64,000 bases of DNA, taken from NCBI RefSeq assembly GCF_006438955.1, contig NZ_RCZK01000002.1:62001-126000 (forward strand), read 5' to 3'. The DNA is from Sphingomonas oligophenolica. GTDB lineage: Bacteria; Pseudomonadota; Alphaproteobacteria; Sphingomonadales; Sphingomonadaceae. The position numbers were made by a program, and so were the translations under genes. The notes under the pieces are model-generated. The model was not told the DNA's origin and did no database searches. It worked only from the letters and a program-made list of their open reading frames with translations. Shown here one piece after another: positions 1-6,420 of this stretch. Positions within the stretch are counted from its first letter, which is position 1. Each line of letters starts with the position of its first letter.

Positions 1-66
1 GAGCACGGCGACCATCAGCGCCGCGCCGGCCAGGCCAAGTCCCTCGGGTCGATATCTGGCGTTCAC
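1..66 (-). CDS. Start of a possible membrane protein, cut by the window edge
   Basis: Read on the minus strand, a GTG at 66 opens a frame that stays open to base 1. It encodes a short basic stretch followed by a hydrophobic run (ALMVAVL), as at the start of a signal-anchored or membrane protein. A GGAG lies about nine bases before the GTG. The frame begins 38 bases after the stop of the FecR-domain gene and would be co-transcribed with it. In other proteobacteria a FecR-domain gene is often followed by a CHASE2-domain sensor, so that is a reasonable guess. Only 22 codons are visible and no domain can be assigned. Confidence 0.4.
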   Translation of the reverse strand, partial: MNARYRPEGLGLAGAALMVAVL

Positions 67-103
67 GATCAACTGCTCCGGTCCCTGTCCGTCGCCGACC
101 GTG

Positions 104-1591
104 TCAGATGTTCTTCAACATTCCGTTATCTGACTCGACGGTGGGAAAAGCGAGCGAACCCTTGTCGTTGCCCTTGTCCTTGCCATCGTTACCCTTGCCA
201 TTGTCCTTGTCGCCGGGGTCGTCCTTACCGCCCTTGTCCTTGTCGCCCTTGTCGTCATTGCCGTTATCCTTGCCGTCATCGCCGGGAGGCGTGGTCGCAG
301 GCGGGGCGGTCACCGGAGGCACAATAACAGGCGGCGGGGTCACGGCCGGTGGCGCCGGTGGAGGTGTCACGGGCGGTGGCGGCGGCGTGACCGGCGGAGT
401 CACGACCGGTGGCGCGGGTGGAGGCGTCACGGGCGGTGGCGGCGGCGTGACCGGCGGGGTTACGACCGGCGGCACGGGTGGAGGCGTCACTGGCGGCGGT
501 GGCGGCGTGACCGGGGGGGTCACAGCCGGAGGCACCGTTGCTGGCGGCTCGACCACTGGTGGCGTCGTCACCGGTGGCGGCGCAACGGGCGGTAAAGGCG
601 CAGCGGCGGGCGGATCGGCGGGCGGCGGCGCTGCCGGTGGCGGCGTCGTCGCAGGCGGCGCTTCGGGCGCCGGAGGCGTAACCGCCGGAGGGGTGGCAGG
701 CGCCGTTACCGGCGGTGACAAGGGAGCGGCCGGAGTCGCGACCGCCACCGGCGCCGCCACCGCGGCGATCACCGCCGCGACCCCGGAGGTGCCGCTCACC
801 AATCCGCCCGTGAACCCGCCGAGGTCGACCGGCTTGGCGGTGATCAGCGAGGTGATGACGGCGGGCGCCGGGATGTCGATCGCCACCGCGGGTCCGGTAT
901 CGGCCGGCGCCATCGGCGTCGGCGCGGAGACCGCGATCACCGGCGTCGTCGCCGTGGCGGTTCCCGATCTGGTGGCCGCGGTCGGCGTCGCACCCTTGGC
1001 CGGTCGCGCCGGGGAATCGATCGTGCGGTTTTCGTCACCGGTGACGGTCAGGCGATAGAGATCGCTCGCGGCGATCGTCGCGACCCCGCCGGGGCGAATC
1101 AGATCGCGCGCACCGCCATCGACGGTCGCGACCTCGACCGCGCCTTCGACGACCTGCAGTGACGTCCCCGCGCCATCGACCGTGACCGAGAACGTCGTGC
1201 CCTTCACGACGGCGGCGAGGTAGGGCGTATTGACGCCGAAATGAGGCACGCCCTGTTTTTCGACTTTGAAGATCGCGTTGCCCAGATCCTGGATCATCTT
1301 GACGAAGCCGCCACCCGCCTGCTCGGTCGGCACGCGCATCCGGCTGTTCGCGGATACCGTCACGAAATCCTTATCATGGACCAGCACCGCGCGGCCGCTC
1401 GGTCCGGTCAGGATAGCATCGCCGGGCGCGATGGCCATGTTCCGCTTGGCGGCGAGTAGCGTATCGCCGTGGCGGATCGACACCGCGCCGGCGCTTTCGC
1501 TCACACGCCAGCCCCCGCTCTGCGCCATTGCGCTGGCGCTGACCGTCGCCAGAATTGCGGCAAAGACACCTTTCGCTGTGCGGCTGTTCAT
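104..1591 (-). CDS. Secreted FecR-domain protein with repetitive proline-rich tail
   Basis: A protein of 495 residues. It has a signal peptide at residues 1-24 (ending ASAMAQ), then a FecR-like beta-rich domain at about 45-165 (GDAILTGPSGRAVL near its start, FGVNTPYLAAVVKGTTF in the middle). An Ala/Pro-rich linker follows, then about 150 residues of PPVTPPPPPVTPPPAPP-type repeats and an acidic Asp/Gly/Lys/Asn-rich end. The start at 1591 was chosen over an upstream in-frame ATG because GGGGAA lies eight bases before it and the signal peptide begins there. The domain is the periplasmic FecR fold, but no TonB receptor or ECF sigma gene is adjacent, so iron signalling is unlikely. The gene diverges from a TpsB-type transporter, which may handle or contact it. 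The tail could span or bind the cell wall or surface; that is inference. Confidence 0.8.
   Translation of the reverse strand: MNSRTAKGVFAAILATVSASAMAQSGGWRVSESAGAVSIRHGDTLLAAKRNMAIAPGDAILTGPSGRAVLVHDKDFVTVSANSRMRVPTEQAGGGFVKMIQDLGNAIFKVEKQGVPHFGVNTPYLAAVVKGTTFSVTVDGAGTSLQVVEGAVEVATVDGGARDLIRPGGVATIAASDLYRLTVTGDENRTIDSPARPAKGATPTAATRSGTATATTPVIAVSAPTPMAPADTGPAVAIDIPAPAVITSLITAKPVDLGGFTGGLVSGTSGVAAVIAAVAAPVAVATPAAPLSPPVTAPATPPAVTPPAPEAPPATTPPPAAPPPADPPAAAPLPPVAPPPVTTPPVVEPPATVPPAVTPPVTPPPPPVTPPPVPPVVTPPVTPPPPPVTPPPAPPVVTPPVTPPPPPVTPPPAPPAVTPPPVIVPPVTAPPATTPPGDDGKDNGNDDKGDKDKGGKDDPGDKDNGKGNDGKDKGNDKGSLAFPTVESDNGMLKNI
357..536. repeat. Three tandem 60-bp repeats encoding the proline tail
   Basis: Three consecutive units of about 60 bases (357-416, 417-476, 477-536) differ at only a few positions. 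Each encodes about 20 residues of the VTPPPPPVTPPPAPP type on the minus strand. Sixty is a multiple of three, so gain or loss of a unit would change length without changing frame. Looser GGCGGT-like repetition continues on both sides from about 290 to 720. Confidence 0.85.
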
Positions 1592-1651
1592 CGTCGATTC
1601 CCCATTGATTACAGCAGACCAACTAGGGCCAATGTCCTGCAACCATCTTGC

Positions 1652-1680
1652 GGAAGATGCTTACCTGCTTGGTAACTTCC
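1652..1680. promoter_or_regulatory. Dyad between divergent fecR-like and tpsB-like genes
   Basis: The 148-base gap between the two divergent starts contains an inverted repeat: TTACC at 1661-1665 and GGTAA at 1671-1675, flanked by GGAAG at 1652-1656 and CTTCC at 1676-1680, with a four-base bulge on the left. The position suits an operator or a regulatory hairpin shared by both genes. No known regulator motif was recognised. Confidence 0.35.
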
Positions 1681-1739
1681 GGAAGTTTTAACAATTCTTG
1701 GCCATGGTCCACTGAAGACCGGACCAAGGGACCAACCGA

Positions 1740-3389
1740 ATGACGAAACGTCTGCTCGCGTGCGTGATCGCTGCGATGTTGATAGGAGCGCCGCCTGCCG
1801 CCGGGCAGCGCGCGCTCGACCGCGTCAATCCCGGCACCATTGAAAACCGCGAAACGTCCCCGGTCAAGCCTGCGGTCGGCCCGCCGCCGACCCCGATCAT
1901 CGCGCCGCGGACATCCACCGTCGCGACCGGATCGGCGGCGATTACCGTTGGGGCGATCACGCTGGTGGGACTGCAGGTCCTCAAACCCTCTGAGTTCGCC
2001 GATGTGTTCGAAACCTATGTCGGGCGCACTCTTTCGCCCGGGGCGCTCGCGGGGCTTGCCGACGCGATCGTCGATCGCGCGCGCGCGCGCGGCTACCCGT
2101 TCGCCAGCGCGTGGATCGAGCCGCAGACCCTCACCGCGGGGCTGTTGCGGGTGCGGATCGACGAGGGATCGGTCGAGGATATCCGCGTCAGCGGCAACGA
2201 CAATCCCGCGATCCGCCGCGCGCTCGCGCCGCTGATCGGCAGCGGCCCGGTGACGCTTAAGGCGCTCGAACGCCGCCTGCTGCTGGCCGGGGATATCGAT
2301 GGGCTGTGGCTCAAGCGCACCCAGTTCGTGCGCGAACAGGGGCGCGGCGTCCTGCTCGTCGATGTTGGGCGGGATCGCACCAAGCTCCAGGTGACCCTGG
2401 CGAACGATGGGACCAAGCCGATCGGGCCCATCCAGCTCCAGCTCGACGGCGCGATCAGCCAGTTGTTCGCGGCGGACGATTCGCTCTCGACGACGCTGAT
2501 CACGACCCCGCTGCAACCCAGCGAGTTCGCCTATGGCCGACTGCGCTACGCCAAACGTGTCAGCCGGACCGGCACGGAAGTCTCGTTCGCCGGCTCCTAT
2601 TCGACCTCGCATCCCGGATCCTACCTCAACGACCGCGATATTTCAGGCAAAGGCTGGTCGCTGACCGGTGCGCTGCTCCAGCCGCTGCTCCGCAGCCGCA
2701 AGGCCAGCGTGTGGGGCCAGGCGTCGTTGTCGCTCCGCCAGGTATCGCAATCGCGCCGCGACGTGTTGGCGCGCAGCGATCGTCTCTCGGTCGCCCGGGT
2801 GGGCGTGTACGGCTTTTCTGACGCGCTGGGCGGCAAGCTGCGGGTCAATGCCACGCTGTCGCAGGGTCTCGATATCCTCGGCGCGACGCGGCACGGCGAT
2901 CCGCTCGCGTCGCGCGGCGATGCCGGCGGCACCTTCACCACGCTGTCGATGTTCGCGGACTGGACCTCGCCCACCGTCGGACCCGCCAGCGTGCGCCTGA
3001 GCGCTGCAGGTCAGGTCGCGTCGAAACCGCTGCTGGTCTCCGAAGAGGTCGGTCTGGGCGGCGGATCGTTCCTCCGGGCGTACGACTATAGCGAGCGGAT
3101 GGGCGACCAGGGTTATATGGGCTCGGCGGAAGTACGGTTCGACCTGCGCGACAAGATCGGCTTCGTCCTGAAGCCCCAGGTTTACGCCTTCATCGACGGC
3201 GGCCGGGTGACCAATCTCCGCGACGGCTATGGTGGCGGTACGCTCTTTTCCACGGGTGGCGGCGTCCGCGCATCGATCACCCGCACCGTACAGGCGAGCG
3301 CGGAGATCGCGGTACCGCTGTCGGGTATCCGCTATGACAGCGGCAAGGCGAACCCCGTCTTCAACTTCAGAATCACTAAGAGCTTTTGA
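1740..3389 (+). CDS. ShlB/FhaC/HecB-type outer membrane transporter (TpsB family)
   Basis: A protein of 549 residues. A signal peptide lies at 1-23. The mature N-terminus resembles TpsB linker sequence, followed by ShlB-type POTRA domains at about 55-210 and a 16-strand beta-barrel from about 215 to the C-terminus. The barrel ends in alternating residues and a terminal Phe (FRITKSF), the usual outer membrane targeting signature. TpsB proteins export large beta-helical TpsA partners across the outer membrane. No TpsA gene is in view, so the partner may be encoded elsewhere or may be the divergent FecR-domain protein. AAGGGA before the ATG supports the start. A strong intrinsic terminator follows. 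Confidence 0.85.
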   Translation: MTKRLLACVIAAMLIGAPPAAGQRALDRVNPGTIENRETSPVKPAVGPPPTPIIAPRTSTVATGSAAITVGAITLVGLQVLKPSEFADVFETYVGRTLSPGALAGLADAIVDRARARGYPFASAWIEPQTLTAGLLRVRIDEGSVEDIRVSGNDNPAIRRALAPLIGSGPVTLKALERRLLLAGDIDGLWLKRTQFVREQGRGVLLVDVGRDRTKLQVTLANDGTKPIGPIQLQLDGAISQLFAADDSLSTTLITTPLQPSEFAYGRLRYAKRVSRTGTEVSFAGSYSTSHPGSYLNDRDISGKGWSLTGALLQPLLRSRKASVWGQASLSLRQVSQSRRDVLARSDRLSVARVGVYGFSDALGGKLRVNATLSQGLDILGATRHGDPLASRGDAGGTFTTLSMFADWTSPTVGPASVRLSAAGQVASKPLLVSEEVGLGGGSFLRAYDYSERMGDQGYMGSAEVRFDLRDKIGFVLKPQVYAFIDGGRVTNLRDGYGGGTLFSTGGGVRASITRTVQASAEIAVPLSGIRYDSGKANPVFNFRITKSF

Positions 3390-3462
3390 TTATATTCGTT
3401 TAATGACAGCTATTTACCACTGTTTCCTACATAAAGATTCTAGGTATTTGAGATACGAACGA

Positions 3463-3511
3463 GGGCCGTTCGAAAGCAGCGGGTGGCTCGCTTTCGAACG
3501 CCCCCTTTTTT
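3463..3511 (+). terminator. Rho-independent terminator after the TpsB gene
   Basis: A 15-base stem (3463-3477 with 3490-3504, one mismatch) closes a 12-base loop and is followed by six T residues at 3506-3511. It lies 74 bases after the TpsB stop, on the plus strand. Confidence 0.85.
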
Positions 3512-3514
3512 GTA

Positions 3515-3982
3515 CTAGCGCCGCCCCACCTTGCGGATGATCCCCGTAAAGCTGAGCACCGGCCGGTCATCGGCGGTGACAAGCCCGCGGACGAAGACGG
3601 TCGAGCGTGCAGCGCGGGTGATGTCGCCGCGCGCCTCGATGAACTCGCCGACCCGTGCCGAATCGAGGAAGTCGCCCGACAGGTTCATCGTTACCCCGAA
3701 CGATCCCTCCATCGCGGGACGCGCGATCGTGAAGAGCGCGCTGTCGGCGAAGGTCATCAGCAGCCCGCCGTGCATGAACCCGCCACCATTCATGTGCTCG
3801 ACCCCCGCCCGGAACGCGCTGATCCCCGCGCCGTGGTCATCGACGCGCTCGTAGAACGGCCCCGCGCGCTGTTCGAACGCGTCGCTTTCCCACGTCGACC
3901 ACCCCGCCCAGTCGCCGGTCGTGATCGCGCGCAGACGGCTGTCGCGTTCGCTGGTCTGTGCGGTGCCGATCTGTTCGCTCAT
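3515..3982 (-). CDS. PaaI-family hotdog thioesterase
   Basis: A protein of 155 residues with one hotdog-fold domain at about 35-152. The signature FMHGGLLMTFADSALF contains the HGG and the Asp used by PaaI/YbgC-type acyl-CoA thioesterases to activate water. The likely reaction is hydrolysis of an acyl- or aryl-acyl-CoA in the cytoplasm; the acyl group cannot be told. Its start overlaps the stop of the metallophosphoesterase gene by four bases (ATGA), so the two are translated from one message. Confidence 0.85.
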   Translation of the reverse strand: MSEQIGTAQTSERDSRLRAITTGDWAGWSTWESDAFEQRAGPFYERVDDHGAGISAFRAGVEHMNGGGFMHGGLLMTFADSALFTIARPAMEGSFGVTMNLSGDFLDSARVGEFIEARGDITRAARSTVFVRGLVTADDRPVLSFTGIIRKVGRR

Positions 3983-4773
3983 GTCGTATGCCCCCTTTTG
4001 CCCCCTGCCCCGCGTGTCTCGCTGATCGAGTATTTGGGGGCATCGTCCATCGTACGCGCGAGCGTATCGAACCGTCCGCCCTCGATGCGGATTTCGTTGA
4101 AGGCGGGCGGGCTGTGCCGCGTGCGCTTCGACAGCGTCCCCGCGCCGATCATCCGGATGGTCCAGCCGCCGCGCTCGACGGGAACGTCGAACGGATCATG
4201 GACATGTCCCGACAGCACCGCATGCGCTCCCGCCGCCGCCAGTTCGGTCAGCGCGGCGTCGCCGTGGCGCGTCCGCGCGGTGCCCGTGGTCGGGCCGTCG
4301 ATCAGCGGATGGTGCGCGGCGACGAAGATCAGGTTGCCCGCGGGCGCCGCGGCGATCATCGCGAGCGCCTTGTGCAACGCGCCGCGGCTCACCCGCCCCT
4401 TCGACCAGTTCCAACGCCATTGCGCGCGCGCGGTCGTCTTGAGCGGCACGATGGTGACGCCGGGGATATCGAGCGGTTCCTCGATCATCTCCTCGATCGC
4501 GGCATAGCGCTGATAGGGCGCGAACAGGCGGCGGAACGGGTCCCAATAATAGGGGATGTCGTGGTTGCCGACCTCGAGCGTCACCGGGACGCCGAGGCTG
4601 CGCAGCCAATCGCCTCCTGCCTGGAATTCGCGGCGGGTGGCGCGCATCGTCAGGTCGCCGGTCATGATGACCGCGTCGGGGCGTTCCGCGGCGACGAGGC
4701 GCGCGAACCACGCGATCGCGGCGGGATCCTCGGCGCCGAAATGGACGTCGCTGACGTGGAACAGCTTGATCAT
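3979..4773 (-). CDS. Calcineurin-like metallophosphoesterase
   Basis: A protein of 264 residues with all metal-binding blocks of the calcineurin-like phosphoesterase fold in order: SDVHFG (Asp9, His11), TGDL (Asp40), GNHD (70-72), a central AAHHP and a late SGHVHD. The arrangement is that of CpdA-like phosphodiesterases. It has no signal peptide, so it is cytoplasmic, with a dinuclear metal centre. The substrate could be a cyclic nucleotide or another phosphodiester. The start at 4773 was preferred over 4962, because the earlier frame adds 63 residues unlike the family and the phosphoesterase fold begins directly at MIKLFHVSD. Confidence 0.85.
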   Translation of the reverse strand: MIKLFHVSDVHFGAEDPAAIAWFARLVAAERPDAVIMTGDLTMRATRREFQAGGDWLRSLGVPVTLEVGNHDIPYYWDPFRRLFAPYQRYAAIEEMIEEPLDIPGVTIVPLKTTARAQWRWNWSKGRVSRGALHKALAMIAAAPAGNLIFVAAHHPLIDGPTTGTARTRHGDAALTELAAAGAHAVLSGHVHDPFDVPVERGGWTIRMIGAGTLSKRTRHSPPAFNEIRIEGGRFDTLARTMDDAPKYSISETRGAGGKRGHTT

Positions 4774-5085
4774 CGCATGGTCGCTAGCGGTTCGGCCCCC
4801 CGGTAGCCACCCCATGACGCCCGCGCACTCGATCGTCAGCCTGATCTCACCGCTGACAAAGGTCTTTGCGCGAACATCGTATGAATACCCCGCGGGATCG
4901 AACAGCACTCCCCTGCGTATTGAACTGATGCCTCCGGCGCCGCCGATCGGCCGCCGTTTCAATTTGAAACAAATTCCGCTGGTTAACTGCTTAACGAATT
5001 AGGCACCCTGTTGGCCTGGGCGTATTTTCTCAATTCGGTGCCGAGTCGGATCGATCCGACGATGACCAATGCGGAGATGAGGTAG
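4774..5085. promoter_or_regulatory. Divergent promoter region with a palindrome
   Basis: These 312 bases between the metallophosphoesterase and bactofilin starts hold no convincing gene. A 15-base perfect palindrome with one central base (GTTTCAATTTGAAAC) lies at 4956-4970, and a short direct repeat TTAAC is at 4983 and 4991. The downstream half is AT-richer than its surroundings, as expected for promoters. The palindrome is a candidate operator for the bactofilin gene. No confident -35/-10 pair was identified. Confidence 0.4.
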
Positions 5086-5514
5086 ATGGCAAACAATGCA
5101 AATTCTGCTGGCGCTGTTCGCGACATCGCCACGATCAGCACGGGCGTCACGATCACCGGCGACGTCGATTGCGCGGGCGAACTGCAGATCAGCGGGCGGG
5201 TCAACGGCGAAATCCGCGCGCCCGCGGTGTTCGTCGAAGTCGGCGGCGAGGTAAACGGCGGCATCAACGCCGATCGCTTGCGGGTGGCGGGCTCGGTCGA
5301 CGGCACGCTGAAGGTCGGCGATCTGGTGATCGAACCCAATGGCGAGGTTCGCGGCGATGTCCAATACGGCAGGCTGAAGGTCGCGGCCGGCGGAGTCATC
5401 GAGGGAAAATTCGCGCGCTCGGGCGTGCAGCCCACGGCGATGGCGGAGGAACGCAGCGTGAAGCTGGTTCCCCCGGCGGACACCGAGAACCCTCGCCGCG
5501 TCTACGTCGATTGA
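5086..5514 (+). CDS. Bactofilin-type polymer-forming cytoskeletal protein
   Basis: A protein of 142 residues. A short disordered N-terminus precedes a central domain (about 15-120) made of the repeating turns of a right-handed beta-helix, with Gly and hydrophobic residues in a regular pattern (ISGRVNGEIRAPAVFVEVGG and similar). This is the DUF583/bactofilin fold. Bactofilins self-assemble without nucleotide into membrane-attached filaments that position envelope enzymes or set cell shape. GAGG before the ATG supports the start. No M23 peptidase gene, a common bactofilin partner, is adjacent here; two small unknown genes follow instead. Confidence 0.9.
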   Translation: MANNANSAGAVRDIATISTGVTITGDVDCAGELQISGRVNGEIRAPAVFVEVGGEVNGGINADRLRVAGSVDGTLKVGDLVIEPNGEVRGDVQYGRLKVAAGGVIEGKFARSGVQPTAMAEERSVKLVPPADTENPRRVYVD

Positions 5515-5541
5515 TCGGGGGGCACGGACGGGCCGGACTTC

Positions 5542-5895
5542 ATGACCTCCCTCGAAGACCTGCTGCCTGAGCCGAGCCCGAGCGACCTGCTGAAGCGGCT
5601 GCGGTCGATCCTGGCCTATGCGGCCGAGGGCGGCGCGCTGGGGCGCGAGCATGCGGTCATCTATCTCGACCTGCGCCAGCGACTGCTCGATTCGGACATC
5701 GGCAAGCTGCTGCCGGGGTTTCTCTACCAGTGCGTCACGGTGTTCCGGTTCAAGGAATTCATCGCGCTCTACGATCCCGACACCGAGCTGCGGATCGCGT
5801 TTATCGACCGGATGATCGCGCGGTGCATCGCCATCCATCCGCCGGAGAGCGCGCCCAAGCCGTCTGGCGACGACCAAGAGCCCTGGACGTTCTAG
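5542..5895 (+). CDS. Hypothetical protein downstream of bactofilin
   Basis: A protein of 117 residues, not recognised. It is predicted to be mainly helical and soluble, with an acidic-proline start (EDLLPEPSPSDLLKRL) and a disordered tail rich in Pro and acidic residues. It has no signal peptide, membrane segment or Cys/His cluster typical of metal sites. The gene begins 27 bases after the bactofilin stop on the same strand, and codon use matches its neighbours, so it is likely real and co-transcribed. It might be a bactofilin-associated factor; nothing in the sequence proves this. Confidence 0.65.
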   Translation: MTSLEDLLPEPSPSDLLKRLRSILAYAAEGGALGREHAVIYLDLRQRLLDSDIGKLLPGFLYQCVTVFRFKEFIALYDPDTELRIAFIDRMIARCIAIHPPESAPKPSGDDQEPWTF

Positions 5896-5939
5896 GCCGT
5901 GATTGGCGTCCCTTCTTCCTCCCATTCCGAGCCCACGAC

Positions 5940-6317
5940 ATGAGCGCGATGGCCTCGCGGTTGGCGACGCTGCCCTGTCGACTGGGATTTCATAAGCCGG
6001 TCGCACCCGGTATGTGGAACGGCGGCTATTGCTTCACGACATGCAGCCGGTGCGGACGCGACATGGTGCGATCGCTGTTCGGCGAATGGCATGTGCCGGT
6101 TGATTTCCGGGTCGTCTGGCACGCCAGGCCGTCGGAGCCCCTCGCCGAGCGCGCAGCACCACCCCCACCAGCGATGCCGCAATCCGCTGCGCCGGTGTCG
6201 GCCAGGGTAGTCGCCCCCCCGATGCCCGCTCGTCCACCGGTGTCCGCGCCGAGCCGAAAGGCCAAGATGGATAAACCCGAGCCCCGGTCGCCGTTCGATT
6301 TCGACGATTTCGGCTGA
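5940..6317 (+). CDS. Small Cys-containing hypothetical protein with disordered tail
   Basis: A protein of 125 residues. The N-terminal third carries LGFHKPVAPGMWNGGY followed by CFTTCSRCG, a CxxxCxxC cluster that could bind zinc with a nearby His. The C-terminal half is Ala/Pro-rich and disordered, ending in an acidic PFDFDDFG. The family was not recognised. The start at 5940 is 44 bases after the previous stop; an in-frame ATG three codons later is an alternative. There is no strong Shine-Dalgarno sequence for either. Confidence 0.6.
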   Translation: MSAMASRLATLPCRLGFHKPVAPGMWNGGYCFTTCSRCGRDMVRSLFGEWHVPVDFRVVWHARPSEPLAERAAPPPPAMPQSAAPVSARVVAPPMPARPPVSAPSRKAKMDKPEPRSPFDFDDFG

Positions 6318-6420
6318 ACCGGCGCGCAGGCATCGCGCGACCTGAACCCCGGTTGCATCCGCGGCGCGCCCGCGCCACGATAGGTCGCAGTGATTGACCC
6401 GTCGTCAGGATTCCCGTTCC

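Noticed and set aside
108..1058. Long plus-strand open frame rich in Gly, Thr and Val
   Set aside because: It is antisense to the proline tail of the FecR-domain gene. Pro codons read backwards give Gly, so the frame is an artefact of the repeats.
4983..4994. TTAAC direct repeat as a CtrA-type site
   Set aside because: The spacing between TTAA elements is four bases, whereas CtrA sites need seven.
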